A DNA stretch of 22,330 bases from CAWIOX01 sp963837775. Lineage in GTDB: Bacteria; Pseudomonadota; Gammaproteobacteria; Burkholderiales; Burkholderiaceae_D. Numbering within the stretch: position 1 is the stretch's first letter; each line of letters starts with the position of its first letter. A program made the translations under genes and the position numbers. Positions 1-7,332 of this stretch are shown piece by piece. Where the stretch lies: contig CAWIOX010000025.1 in NCBI GenBank assembly GCA_963837775.1, positions 1 to 22,330 of the forward strand, read 5' to 3'. A model generated the notes under the pieces. The model was not told the DNA's origin. It did no database searches and saw only the letters and a list, made by a program, of their open reading frames with translations.

Positions 1-169
1 TATACAACTGCGTCCCCTCCATGCATACATCAGTACCGGCAATCTCATCGGTAGACTAATACTGCATCGGTTAAAATGGACAGTTATATCCCAATGATCC
101 CAATGCGCGCAGACATGATTGTTTTCTAGCGCACATCGACTTGTCGTCCACACCTGAAATGCCATAGCC

Positions 170-1537
170 ATGCTCGATAACCTTACCCAACGTCTCGCCA
201 AAGTCGTTAAAACCATGCGCGGCGAGGCGCGCCTGACCGAATCCAATACGGCCGAAATGCTGCGCGAAGTACGCATGGCCTTGCTTGAGGCCGACGTCGC
301 CTTGCCTGCGGTGCGCGAGTTCATCGCTCGCGTCAAAGAAAAAGCCATGGGCGAAGAAGTCATCTCCTCGCTCACGCCCGGCCAGGCACTGGTCGGCGTG
401 GTGCAGCGTGAACTGGCCTCCCTGATCGGCGCCGATCTGGGGCCGGAAGCATCCCAACTGAGTTTCGCAACCCAGCCGCCTGCGATCATTCTGATGGCCG
501 GTCTGCAAGGCGTCGGCAAGACCACTACCGTCGGCAAGTTGGCCAAATACCTGATTGAAGAGAAAAAGAAGAAAGTACTGACTGTCTCGGCCGACGTTTA
601 CCGTCCGGCAGCGATTGCACAGTTGCAAGCAGTCACGAACCAGGTCGGCGCTGACTTCTTTCCATCCCAGGCTTCAGACAAGCCGGTCGATATCGTACTG
701 GCGGCACAGGATTTTGCCAAACGGCACTACCATGACGTACTGATCATCGATACTGCCGGCCGACTGGGTATCGATGAAGCGATGATGCAGGAGATTGCAG
801 CACTGCATGCCGCCGTCAAACCGATCGAGACGCTGTTCGTGGTCGATGCGATGTTGGGACAGGATGCAATCAACACCGCAAAAGCCTTTAATGACGCGCT
901 GCCGTTGACCGGCATCATTCTAACCAAACTTGACGGCGATTCGCGCGGCGGCGCAGCACTCTCGGTACGTCACATCACCGGCAAGCCAATCAAGTTTGCC
1001 GGCGTGTCCGAAAAACTCGACGGTCTGGAAGCTTTCGATCCGACCCGGATGGCGAACCGCATTCTGGGCATGGGCGACATTCTGGCGCTGGTCGAAGAAG
1101 CCAAAAAAGGCGTAGACGTCAAGGCTGCGCAAGATCTGGCGCAAAAACTCAAGGTCGGCGGCAAATTCGACCTCAATGACTTCAAGGCGCAACTAGCGCA
1201 AATGAAGAAAATGGGCGGACTGTCGAACCTGATGGACAAACTGCCGGCACAACTACAGCAAGCCGCCAATGGCGCCAACATGGATCAGGCCGAGAAACAA
1301 GTAAAACGCATGGAAGGCATCATCAATTCGATGACGCCGCTGGAACGTGCCAAACCCGAATTGATCAAAGCCTCGCGCAAACGTCGCATCGCCACCGGTG
1401 CCGGTGTGCAGGTGCAGGAAGTCAATCGCATGCTGGCGCAATTCGAGCAAATGCAATCGATGATGAAGAAACTCAAAGGCGGCGGCATGATGAAAATGAT
1501 GCGCAGCATGAAGGGCATGATGCCCGGCATGCGCTGA
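170..1537 (+). CDS. ffh: Signal recognition particle protein Ffh (SRP54 GTPase)
   Basis: This is the protein subunit of the bacterial signal recognition particle. It binds 4.5S RNA and signal sequences of nascent inner-membrane proteins and docks with FtsY to deliver ribosomes to the translocon. The 455-residue product has the full NG-M architecture. An N-terminal helical bundle (about 1-90) is followed by the GTPase domain with P-loop GLQGVGKT at 111-118, DTAGR at 194-198 and TKLD at 252-255. The methionine-rich M domain begins near 325, carries the RNA-contacting SRKRRIATGAG at 402-412, and ends in a Met/Lys/Gly-rich tail. Length and motifs match the family. I see no strong Shine-Dalgarno ahead of the ATG, but the start fits the conserved N-terminus (MLDNLTQRL). 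A gap of 187 bases separates it from the SWIB gene. The 169 bases upstream hold no gene I can support. Confidence 0.98.
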   Translation: MLDNLTQRLAKVVKTMRGEARLTESNTAEMLREVRMALLEADVALPAVREFIARVKEKAMGEEVISSLTPGQALVGVVQRELASLIGADLGPEASQLSFATQPPAIILMAGLQGVGKTTTVGKLAKYLIEEKKKKVLTVSADVYRPAAIAQLQAVTNQVGADFFPSQASDKPVDIVLAAQDFAKRHYHDVLIIDTAGRLGIDEAMMQEIAALHAAVKPIETLFVVDAMLGQDAINTAKAFNDALPLTGIILTKLDGDSRGGAALSVRHITGKPIKFAGVSEKLDGLEAFDPTRMANRILGMGDILALVEEAKKGVDVKAAQDLAQKLKVGGKFDLNDFKAQLAQMKKMGGLSNLMDKLPAQLQQAANGANMDQAEKQVKRMEGIINSMTPLERAKPELIKASRKRRIATGAGVQVQEVNRMLAQFEQMQSMMKKLKGGGMMKMMRSMKGMMPGMR

Positions 1538-1710
1538 CGCTGACGGCTACCTATAAACCGTAAAAACCAGCAAAAAGCCCACTGAGTCCCCATTACCGGC
1601 AGCCAGAACGGAGATTCGCAGGAAAATGGACAGAAAACACTTGCGTCACTCTACAAACCGCACCAATATTAACGCTGCGTAAGAAAGCGCAATTTATCAA
1701 CAGTTTTATG

Positions 1711-1717
1711 AAGGAGG
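1711..1717 (+). promoter_or_regulatory. Strong ribosome binding site of the SWIB-domain gene
   Basis: AAGGAGG lies 7 bases before the ATG at 1725. It is a near-consensus Shine-Dalgarno and fixes the start of the small downstream gene. Confidence 0.85.
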
Positions 1718-1724
1718 CCTGAAT

Positions 1725-2075
1725 ATGGCAACAGCGAAAAAACCCGAAGCCAAGAAGCCTGCGGCAACCAAAGTAGCGCCGACCAAGAAAGCTGCTCCAG
1801 AAAAAACGGCAGAGGCAGCAACGCGCAAGCCCAACGCGGCATTCATGAAACCTATGACGCCTTCCGCCGTTCTGGCCAAAGTCGTCGGTGCAGCACCTCT
1901 GCCACGTACCGAAGTAACCAAAAAGGTATGGGAATACATCAAAAAACTCGACCTGCAGGATCCTGCCAACAAACGCATGATTAATGCAGATGCCAATCTG
2001 AAGGCAGTATTCGACGGCAAGGAACAAGTATCGATGTTCGAAATGACCAAACTGATCTCCGGTCACTTGAAATAA
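1725..2075 (+). CDS. SWIB/MDM2-domain protein with basic Ala/Lys/Pro-rich tail
   Basis: This 116-residue protein has two parts. Residues 1 to about 36 are a low-complexity Lys/Ala/Pro/Thr tail resembling histone H1-like or AlgP-like tails. Residues about 40-115 form a SWIB domain, recognisable from PMTPSAVLAKVVG, the VWEYIKKLDLQDP core, KRMINAD and the C-terminal MFEMTKLISGHL. SWIB domains are known from eukaryotic SWI/SNF complexes and from chlamydial and proteobacterial stand-alone proteins, where a nucleoid or DNA-topology role has been suggested. The function here is unknown. The basic tail suggests nucleic-acid binding (inference). The start is set by a near-consensus Shine-Dalgarno, and the gene ends 33 bases before a strong terminator, so it may be the last gene of the ffh transcript or a monocistronic unit. 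Confidence 0.9.
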   Translation: MATAKKPEAKKPAATKVAPTKKAAPEKTAEAATRKPNAAFMKPMTPSAVLAKVVGAAPLPRTEVTKKVWEYIKKLDLQDPANKRMINADANLKAVFDGKEQVSMFEMTKLISGHLK

Positions 2076-2108
2076 TCGATTTCTGCTTTAACGCCTCCGG
2101 GTGTTAAA

Positions 2109-2147
2109 CAAAAACGCCCACACGGCAGTGCCATGTGGGCGTTTTTG
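2109..2147. terminator. Bidirectional intrinsic terminator between convergent genes
   Basis: A perfect 14-base inverted repeat (2109-2122 with 2134-2147) contains the core CGCCCACA/TGTGGGCG flanked by A5 and T5, with an 11-base loop. On the plus strand the stem ends in TTTTTGTTT and on the minus strand in TTTTTGTTTAA, so it can stop both the SWIB gene (+) and the transglycosylase gene (-). Confidence 0.92.
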
Positions 2148-2170
2148 TTTCAGTGAGCTGCATTAGGCGA

Positions 2171-2785
2171 TCAATACTCCCAACGCTTCCATGCTGCCAA
2201 AACAGAATTCGGATATTCCGGCCGGCCCCGGCTACCGTTATAACGACCAAGCGCCAGATATAGGTTACCGCCCTCCATATCGATATACATCCGCAAGATC
2301 GAACAACCATAACGCAAATTAGATTGCATATGGAATAATTTGCTGCGGTCGTTATCGCCGATAACACGGGTCCAGAACGGCATCACTTGCATGTAACCGC
2401 GCGCACCGACGATGGACATCGCATATTTGCGAAAAGCGGATTCGACCTGAATCAGTCCCAGCACCATGGATGGATTCAAACCGGCACGCGTCGCCTCATA
2501 CCATGTTGCCTCCAGGAACTCGCGCCGCAATTGATCGTCAGGGATTTTTTTCCTGAGCCGGGTCGACATTTCCCCCAGCCAATGCAGATATTTGATCCTC
2601 TCACTGATGTCAGCAATCTGCGGCTTGGGGGGCCGCGTGTCTGCGATGGCATTGGACAAGGCCAGGCGCACCGAATTGGCCAGTGCCTCCTCCTTTTGAT
2701 TACCCGCTTTGGCTGGAGCAATTATAGACAGCAGCAGCGCCATCAACAAACAATGGAAAAACATCGGCAACTGCGCTGGTGACAT
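2171..2785 (-). CDS. Lytic transglycosylase, SLT-domain family, secreted
   Basis: A peptidoglycan lytic transglycosylase expected to cleave the MurNAc-GlcNAc bond in the periplasm. The chosen start (ATG at 2785) gives 204 residues and places a hydrophobic signal-like segment (FFHCLLMALLLSIIAPAKAG) at the N-terminus. The frame stays open upstream to an ATG at 2875, which would add 30 cysteine-rich residues before the signal segment and is less likely. Counting from 2875, the SLT motifs are the catalytic Glu at 145 in LIQVESAFR, GYMQVMPFW at 160-168, NLRYGCSILR at 186-195 and ALGRYNGSRG at 208-217. These match the ES, GLMQ-like and AYN signatures of the Slt fold, with Met for Leu in GYMQ. It lies downstream of proS on the same strand and probably shares its transcript. 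I see no strong Shine-Dalgarno. Confidence 0.88.
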   Translation of the reverse strand: MSPAQLPMFFHCLLMALLLSIIAPAKAGNQKEEALANSVRLALSNAIADTRPPKPQIADISERIKYLHWLGEMSTRLRKKIPDDQLRREFLEATWYEATRAGLNPSMVLGLIQVESAFRKYAMSIVGARGYMQVMPFWTRVIGDNDRSKLFHMQSNLRYGCSILRMYIDMEGGNLYLALGRYNGSRGRPEYPNSVLAAWKRWEY

Positions 2786-2879
2786 GCAAGAAAAACAGGG
2801 AGTATATCGATTATTAATACAGTATCCGCAATATTTCAGCGTGGCTTTAAATATACTCCCGGTTCCCATATACAAGATA

Positions 2880-4601
2880 TCAGGCTGCCAATCGGGCCTG
2901 AATAAAGGCCAGCATCTCCGTCATGGCTACCACGGTCGCCGCAGCGTCGCGGCGCCCCTGATATTCCAGATTGCCGTCTTTCAAGCCGCGGTCGCCGATC
3001 ACGATGCGATGCGGCACACCGATCAGCTCCCAATCTGCAAACATCGCGCCCGGACGTTCACCGCGGTCATCCAGCACCACGTCCACACCCGCTTCTTGCA
3101 GTGCACTGTAGAGCTTATCGGTCTCAAACTTCACACTTTCGCTGCGATCGTAGCCCATAGGACACAGCACGACCTCGAACGGCGCCAGCGATGCGGGCCA
3201 GATGATGCCCCTGTCGTCGAAATTCTGCTCAATCGCCGCACCCAGGATGCGGGTAATGCCGATGCCATAACAACCCATCTGCAGCAACTGCGGTTTTCCA
3301 TTTTCGTCCAGGAAAGTCGCCTTCATCGATTCAGAATAATTGGTTCCCAACTGGAACACATGGCCAATCTCAATGCCGCGCTGAATTGCCAGCACACCCT
3401 TGCCGTCCGGTGAAGGATCGCCTTCGACCACATTGCGCAGATCCAGAACCAGCGGCTCCGGCAGATCACGCCCCCAATTGGCGCCGGTAAAGTGGAAATC
3501 TTCCTGATTTGCACCGCACACGAAGTCGCTCATATTGGCGACCGTGCGGTCGGCCACGACCTTGACCGGCTTCCTGGTATTGATCGGCCCTAGGTAGCCG
3601 GGTTTGGTACCGAACCATTCGACGATTTCTTCTTCGGTCGAAAAACGATAGCCGGCAATGCCGGGGATTTTGTTGGTTTTGACTTCATTCAGGCTATGGT
3701 CGCCACGCAACATCAGCAACCAGACTTCCTTGCCTTCCGGCTTTTCGACCGTCAATACAATCGACTTGATGGTTTTCTCGAGCGGGATAGCCAGAAATTC
3801 GGCCACATGCTCGCATTTCGCCTTGCCCGGCGTCGCAGTCATCTGCAGCGCTTCGCTGGCAGTGCCGCGCACCGCCGTCAGCGGCAAAGCCTCGGCCGCC
3901 TCCATATTGGCCGCATAATCGGACGTCGGGCAATACACGATGGCGTCTTCGCCGGTATCGGCGATCACATGGAATTCATGTGAGCCGGAACCGCCAATCG
4001 CGCCGTTATCGGCTGCCACCGCGCGGAACTGCAAGCCAAAGCGATTGAAGATACGGACATAAGCGTCGTACATCAGCTGGTACGACTGCTTCATCCCATC
4101 CAGGTCGCGATCGAAAGAGTAAGCATCCTTCATCGTGAATTCACGACCACGCATCAGGCCGAAACGCGGCCGGCGTTCATCGCGGAATTTGGTCTGGATA
4201 TGGTAAAAATTGATCGGCAACTGGCGGTAAGACTTGATATCGCTGCGCACGATATCGGTAATCACCTCTTCCGAGGTCGGCTGGATCGCATAGTCGCGGC
4301 CATGACGATCCTTGACGCGCATCAATTCCGCACCCATCTTGTCCCAGCGACCGGTTTCCTGCCACAGTTCTGCCGGCTGCACCAGGGGCATAAGCAATTC
4401 GACCGCGCCGGAACGGTTCATCTCTTCGCGCACAATCGCCTCCACCTTGCGGATCACCCGCAAGCCCATCGGCATATAAGAATAAATACCGGAACCGAGG
4501 CGTTTGATCATGCCCGCACGCATCATCAGCTTATGACTGATGATTTCCGCGTCTGACGGGGCTTCTTTAAGAGTAGATATGAAAAAACGGGAAGCACGCA
4601 T
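2880..4601 (-). CDS. proS: Prolyl-tRNA synthetase, bacterial type with editing domain
   Basis: Charges tRNA-Pro with proline in the cytoplasm. The 573-residue product is the long ProS form. The class II catalytic core has motif 2 around FRDE at 139-142 with RFGLMRGREFTMKDAYSF just after. The conserved GSGSHEF is at 204-210. An insertion domain (about 225-405), which in this family hydrolyses mischarged Ala-tRNA-Pro, is followed by motif 3 (GCYGIGITRILGA, about 440-455) and the C-terminal anticodon-binding domain. The N-terminus MRASRFFISTLKEAP is the usual start of beta/gammaproteobacterial ProS. The gene is divergent from rppH, and the transglycosylase frame follows its stop within a few bases, suggesting co-transcription. 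Confidence 0.98.
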   Translation of the reverse strand: MRASRFFISTLKEAPSDAEIISHKLMMRAGMIKRLGSGIYSYMPMGLRVIRKVEAIVREEMNRSGAVELLMPLVQPAELWQETGRWDKMGAELMRVKDRHGRDYAIQPTSEEVITDIVRSDIKSYRQLPINFYHIQTKFRDERRPRFGLMRGREFTMKDAYSFDRDLDGMKQSYQLMYDAYVRIFNRFGLQFRAVAADNGAIGGSGSHEFHVIADTGEDAIVYCPTSDYAANMEAAEALPLTAVRGTASEALQMTATPGKAKCEHVAEFLAIPLEKTIKSIVLTVEKPEGKEVWLLMLRGDHSLNEVKTNKIPGIAGYRFSTEEEIVEWFGTKPGYLGPINTRKPVKVVADRTVANMSDFVCGANQEDFHFTGANWGRDLPEPLVLDLRNVVEGDPSPDGKGVLAIQRGIEIGHVFQLGTNYSESMKATFLDENGKPQLLQMGCYGIGITRILGAAIEQNFDDRGIIWPASLAPFEVVLCPMGYDRSESVKFETDKLYSALQEAGVDVVLDDRGERPGAMFADWELIGVPHRIVIGDRGLKDGNLEYQGRRDAAATVVAMTEMLAFIQARLAA

Positions 4602-4612
4602 GCGATAGATTC

Positions 4613-4641
4613 TTTATAAGAGAGAGTTATAATCAACTCAA
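4613..4641 (-). promoter_or_regulatory. Candidate sigma70 promoter for proS
   Basis: On the minus strand TTGAGT (4636-4641) and TATAAA (4613-4618) are separated by exactly 17 bases. Initiation about 7 bases further on would fall near 4606, only about 5 bases before the proS ATG, so the mRNA would be nearly leaderless. An alternative -10 (TATAAC, slightly upstream) has no good -35. Confidence 0.45.
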
Positions 4642-4729
4642 TTTTAAAGTATTCGCTGCCTGATGCACCACCTCTTCACACAATTGATTCACGAACCGGC
4701 CCGCGACCTGTCGCTGACTTGTGTTGGAC

Positions 4730-4744
4730 CACACTTAAAGTGTG
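4730..4744. promoter_or_regulatory. Palindrome in the proS/rppH divergent region (candidate operator)
   Basis: CACACTT-A-AAGTGTG is a perfect 7-base inverted repeat with a one-base centre, 50 bases before the rppH start. A second, overlapping short dyad (GTGT-N6-ACAC) spans 4721-4734. A one-base loop is too tight for an RNA hairpin of this form, so a dimeric DNA-binding protein site is the more natural reading (inference). No regulator is identified. Confidence 0.35.
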
Positions 4745-4794
4745 CAGAATCCGTGTTGAGACGCACCTAGCAACAGAAAGTTTCGAGGTACAAC

Positions 4795-5379
4795 ATGCTA
4801 GACCGTGAAGGGTTCCGCCCCAACGTCGGCATCATCCTGCTTAACACCCAGAATGAGGTGTGGTGGGGAAAACGGGTGCGCGAGCACTCCTGGCAGTTTC
4901 CGCAAGGCGGAATCAAATACGGCGAGACGCCGGAGCAAGCCATGTTCAGGGAGTTGGAAGAAGAAATCGGCTTGCGGCGTGAACACGTCAGGGTCATAGG
5001 CCGCACCCGTGACTGGCTGCGCTACGAGGTGCCTGACCATTTCATCAAACGCGAAATTCGCGGGCATTATCGTGGGCAAAAGCAAATCTGGTTCTTGCTG
5101 CGCATGGTTGGTCGCGACTGCGATGTCAACCTGCGCCTGACCGAACACCCTGAATTTGATGCTTGGCGCTGGCATGACTACTGGGTACCGCTAGACGTCG
5201 TCATAGAGTTCAAACGCGACGTGTATCAGCGGGCGCTGCACGAGTTGTCGCGCTTTCTGGTCCGGCCGGAACAGCATGTACCTCACCGTCATGTTTCGCG
5301 CTATTTACGCCAGTCTCATCCGCCAAGGGAGCAGGAAGACAATCATGCTCTTATTGAAGCAAAACCAAAAGACAAGTAA
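4795..5379 (+). CDS. rppH: RNA pyrophosphohydrolase RppH (Nudix family)
   Basis: Removes pyrophosphate from 5'-triphosphate mRNA ends, which starts RNase E-dependent decay. The Nudix box GX5EX7REUXEEXGU is complete at residues 38-60 (GGIKYGETPEQAM then FRELEEEIGL), preceded by the family-specific WWGKRVREHSWQFPQGG segment. The downstream RGQKQIWFLLR segment is also typical of RppH rather than MutT. The 194-residue length exceeds the E. coli enzyme slightly because of a charged C-terminal tail (about 165-194). The start ATG has GAGG at 4785-4788. The CNP1-like gene follows 8 bases after the stop, so the two form a likely operon. Confidence 0.96.
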   Translation: MLDREGFRPNVGIILLNTQNEVWWGKRVREHSWQFPQGGIKYGETPEQAMFRELEEEIGLRREHVRVIGRTRDWLRYEVPDHFIKREIRGHYRGQKQIWFLLRMVGRDCDVNLRLTEHPEFDAWRWHDYWVPLDVVIEFKRDVYQRALHELSRFLVRPEQHVPHRHVSRYLRQSHPPREQEDNHALIEAKPKDK

Positions 5380-5387
5380 ATACACAC

Positions 5388-5951
5388 ATGCGTTCATACT
5401 GCACAAACATCGTGAGATATAAGAAACCACAAAAAATAGCACGGATCACTGCCGGTCTGCTGTTGCTTTCCAGTTTCGCAACGACGATACAGGCGCAATC
5501 AAGCCTTGAAGAAGAAACTGAAAATCAGAAAAAAACCTGGCAGGAAACTGCCATATTACTACCGGCAGCACCTCAGATGACAGACCTGCTGCCATTTGAA
5601 GTTGCCACCACAGTGACACAAGTCTTTGCGATCGATGCGAAATCGCTCACCATCAACGCTGATGGCGTGATCCGTTACACACTGGTAGCACAGAGCCAGT
5701 CCGGTGCGAAAAGTACCAGCTATGAAGGTATACGCTGCCAGACATTTGAAAAGAAATTGTATTCGTTCGGACACAAAGATGGCAGCTGGTCACTTTCACG
5801 GCGTGACCAGTGGGAGCCAATCACGGGGAGCGTCATCAATCGGGCCCATGTGGCATTAGCGCAAGATTATTTTTGCCAAAACAAAACCAGCGCAGGTGAT
5901 GCTGCGGCCATCCTGGATCGGATCAAAAGGAAACGTCCGCTGACACAATGA
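5388..5951 (+). CDS. CNP1-like family protein, exported, function unknown
   Basis: A 187-residue protein with a basic N-terminus and a hydrophobic stretch (ITAGLLLLSSFATTIQAQ) that looks like a signal peptide cleaved after about residue 36. The mature part carries the features I associate with the CNP1-like (cryptic neisserial protein) family: a VTQVFAIDAKSLTINADGVIRYTLVAQS-type strand pattern, SYEGIRCQTFEKKLYSFG, a Trp-rich stretch, and a final DYFC. Two cysteines (in IRCQT and DYFC) could form a disulphide in the periplasm (inference). The biochemical role is unknown. It is tightly linked to rppH (8-base gap) and has no clear Shine-Dalgarno of its own. It converges on proB across a 136-base gap with no convincing terminator. 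Confidence 0.82.
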   Translation: MRSYCTNIVRYKKPQKIARITAGLLLLSSFATTIQAQSSLEEETENQKKTWQETAILLPAAPQMTDLLPFEVATTVTQVFAIDAKSLTINADGVIRYTLVAQSQSGAKSTSYEGIRCQTFEKKLYSFGHKDGSWSLSRRDQWEPITGSVINRAHVALAQDYFCQNKTSAGDAAAILDRIKRKRPLTQ

Positions 5952-6087
5952 ACAGCAGACGACAGTTTTCAAACACATGAAACGGACTCGGAGTCCTGCC
6001 GCTGGGATAAAACATCAGGAGCAACTCGACATCGCACAGGACTGCACAATACTTTCTGCATTGCGCCATTGCAAACAATCAGAAAAA

Positions 6088-7206
6088 TTAGAGCAACACC
6101 ATATTGTCGCGGTGAATCAGCTCAGGACCCTCGACAAAGCCCAGAATAGACTCAATTTCTGAGGACGAGCGGCGTATGATGCGGCGTGCCTCAGAACTGC
6201 CGTAATTGGTTATCCCGCGCGCAATTGCACGTCCTGCTTCATCGCTACAGGTAATCACCTCACCGCGACCAAATTCGCCCGAAACCTGCAACACGCCAAT
6301 TGGTAACAGTGATTTACCTTCTGTCGTCAGCTTCTGCACCGCACCAGCATCCAGCATGACATGACCAGCGGTCTGCAAATGATCGGCCATCCACTGCTTG
6401 CGGGCCGTCAGCTGCCCGGTCTGGGCAGTAAGCTGGGTACCGATTGCCTCTCCGGAGGCCAATCGAACCAGAACACTTTCTTCGCGCCCCCAGGCAATGA
6501 TCGTATGCGCACCGGAACTTGCTGCACGTTTCGCCGCCAGTATCTTGGTCAGCATCCCGCCACGCCCGATACTGCTGCCCGCGCCACCGGCCATGGCCTC
6601 CAGCGACAGATCACCGGCTTTTGCTTCATGTACGAACAGCGCATTCGGATCCTGGCGCGGGTCAGCCGTGTACAAACCCTTCTGGTCAGTAAGTATGATG
6701 AGCGCATCAGCCTCGATCAGATTTGCCACTAGAGCGCCCAGAGTATCGTTATCGCCAAATTTAATCTCATCGGTTACGACCGTATCATTTTCATTGATAA
6801 TCGGCACCACACCGAAGCGTAACAAGGTAAACAGAGTTGAACGTGCATTCAGGTAACGCTCACGGTCAGCCAAGTCGGCATGCGTCAGCAATACTTGCGC
6901 TGTACGCAAGCCATGTGTACGAAAGCTGGTTTCGTAAATCTGTGCCAGCCCCATCTGCCCAACAGCAGCGCAGGCCTGCAGCTCATGAATCCCGGTAGGC
7001 CGCTTCTCAAACCCTAATCGCTGCATCCCCTCTGCAATGGCACCGGAACTCACCAGAACGACTTCTTTTCCAAGTGTGCGCAATTGAGCAATTTCAGCAG
7101 CCCATTTGGCAATAGCGAGGTTATCAAGACCTTTGCCATCATTGGTTACCAGGGATGAGCCGACTTTAATGATGAGCCGTTTGGCTTTTTGAATGGCAGA
7201 ATGCAT
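6088..7206 (-). CDS. proB: Glutamate 5-kinase (gamma-glutamyl kinase)
   Basis: Catalyses the first step of proline biosynthesis, ATP-dependent phosphorylation of glutamate to gamma-glutamyl phosphate. The 372-residue product has the amino-acid kinase domain with KVGSS at 14-18, SSGAI at 53-57, NEND at 138-141 and FGDND at 150-154, then GRGGMLTKI in the substrate/allosteric region. A C-terminal PUA domain occupies about 275-360. Length matches the two-domain bacterial enzyme. The family is feedback-inhibited by proline. No proA is present in the window. The gene follows obgE on the same strand after 126 bases containing a hairpin, so read-through from obgE and separate initiation are both possible. 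The start ATG fits the conserved N-terminus but lacks a strong Shine-Dalgarno. Confidence 0.97.
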   Translation of the reverse strand: MHSAIQKAKRLIIKVGSSLVTNDGKGLDNLAIAKWAAEIAQLRTLGKEVVLVSSGAIAEGMQRLGFEKRPTGIHELQACAAVGQMGLAQIYETSFRTHGLRTAQVLLTHADLADRERYLNARSTLFTLLRFGVVPIINENDTVVTDEIKFGDNDTLGALVANLIEADALIILTDQKGLYTADPRQDPNALFVHEAKAGDLSLEAMAGGAGSSIGRGGMLTKILAAKRAASSGAHTIIAWGREESVLVRLASGEAIGTQLTAQTGQLTARKQWMADHLQTAGHVMLDAGAVQKLTTEGKSLLPIGVLQVSGEFGRGEVITCSDEAGRAIARGITNYGSSEARRIIRRSSSEIESILGFVEGPELIHRDNMVLL

Positions 7207-7247
7207 GCTTGTATTGGTGATGGCCAGTGCAATATATGTTTCTAAGA

Positions 7248-7268
7248 GCTAGGGGAGAATCTCCTAGC
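7248..7268 (-). terminator. Hairpin between obgE and proB (weak terminator or leader structure)
   Basis: GCTAGG at 7248-7253 pairs with CCTAGC at 7263-7268. The stem extends inward through one wobble and two further pairs to a GAA-type 3-base loop. On the minus strand it is followed by TCTTAGAAAC, a poor U tract, so it may only partly stop obgE transcripts or act in the proB leader. Confidence 0.35.
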
Positions 7269-7332
7269 GTCAAATAACAGGAATAACAGCGACTGCGGCA
7301 CATACGTCACCACCGTAATTCCCGCCAGAATA

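Noticed and set aside
1..169. A possible minus-strand gene starting near the left edge, divergent from ffh
   Set aside because: Only short open stretches reach the edge and none shows a recognisable N-terminus.
73..1633. Direct repeat AAAATGGACAG at 73-83 and 1623-1633
   Set aside because: An 11-base match is expected many times by chance in 22 kb.
2709..3413. A 234-residue plus-strand frame across the transglycosylase/proS junction
   Set aside because: It is antisense to both genes, with no family features.
5984..5996. Dyad GGACTC-G-GAGTCC between the CNP1-like gene and proB as a terminator
   Set aside because: The one-base loop and lack of a U tract make an RNA terminator unlikely, and nothing else supports it as an operator.
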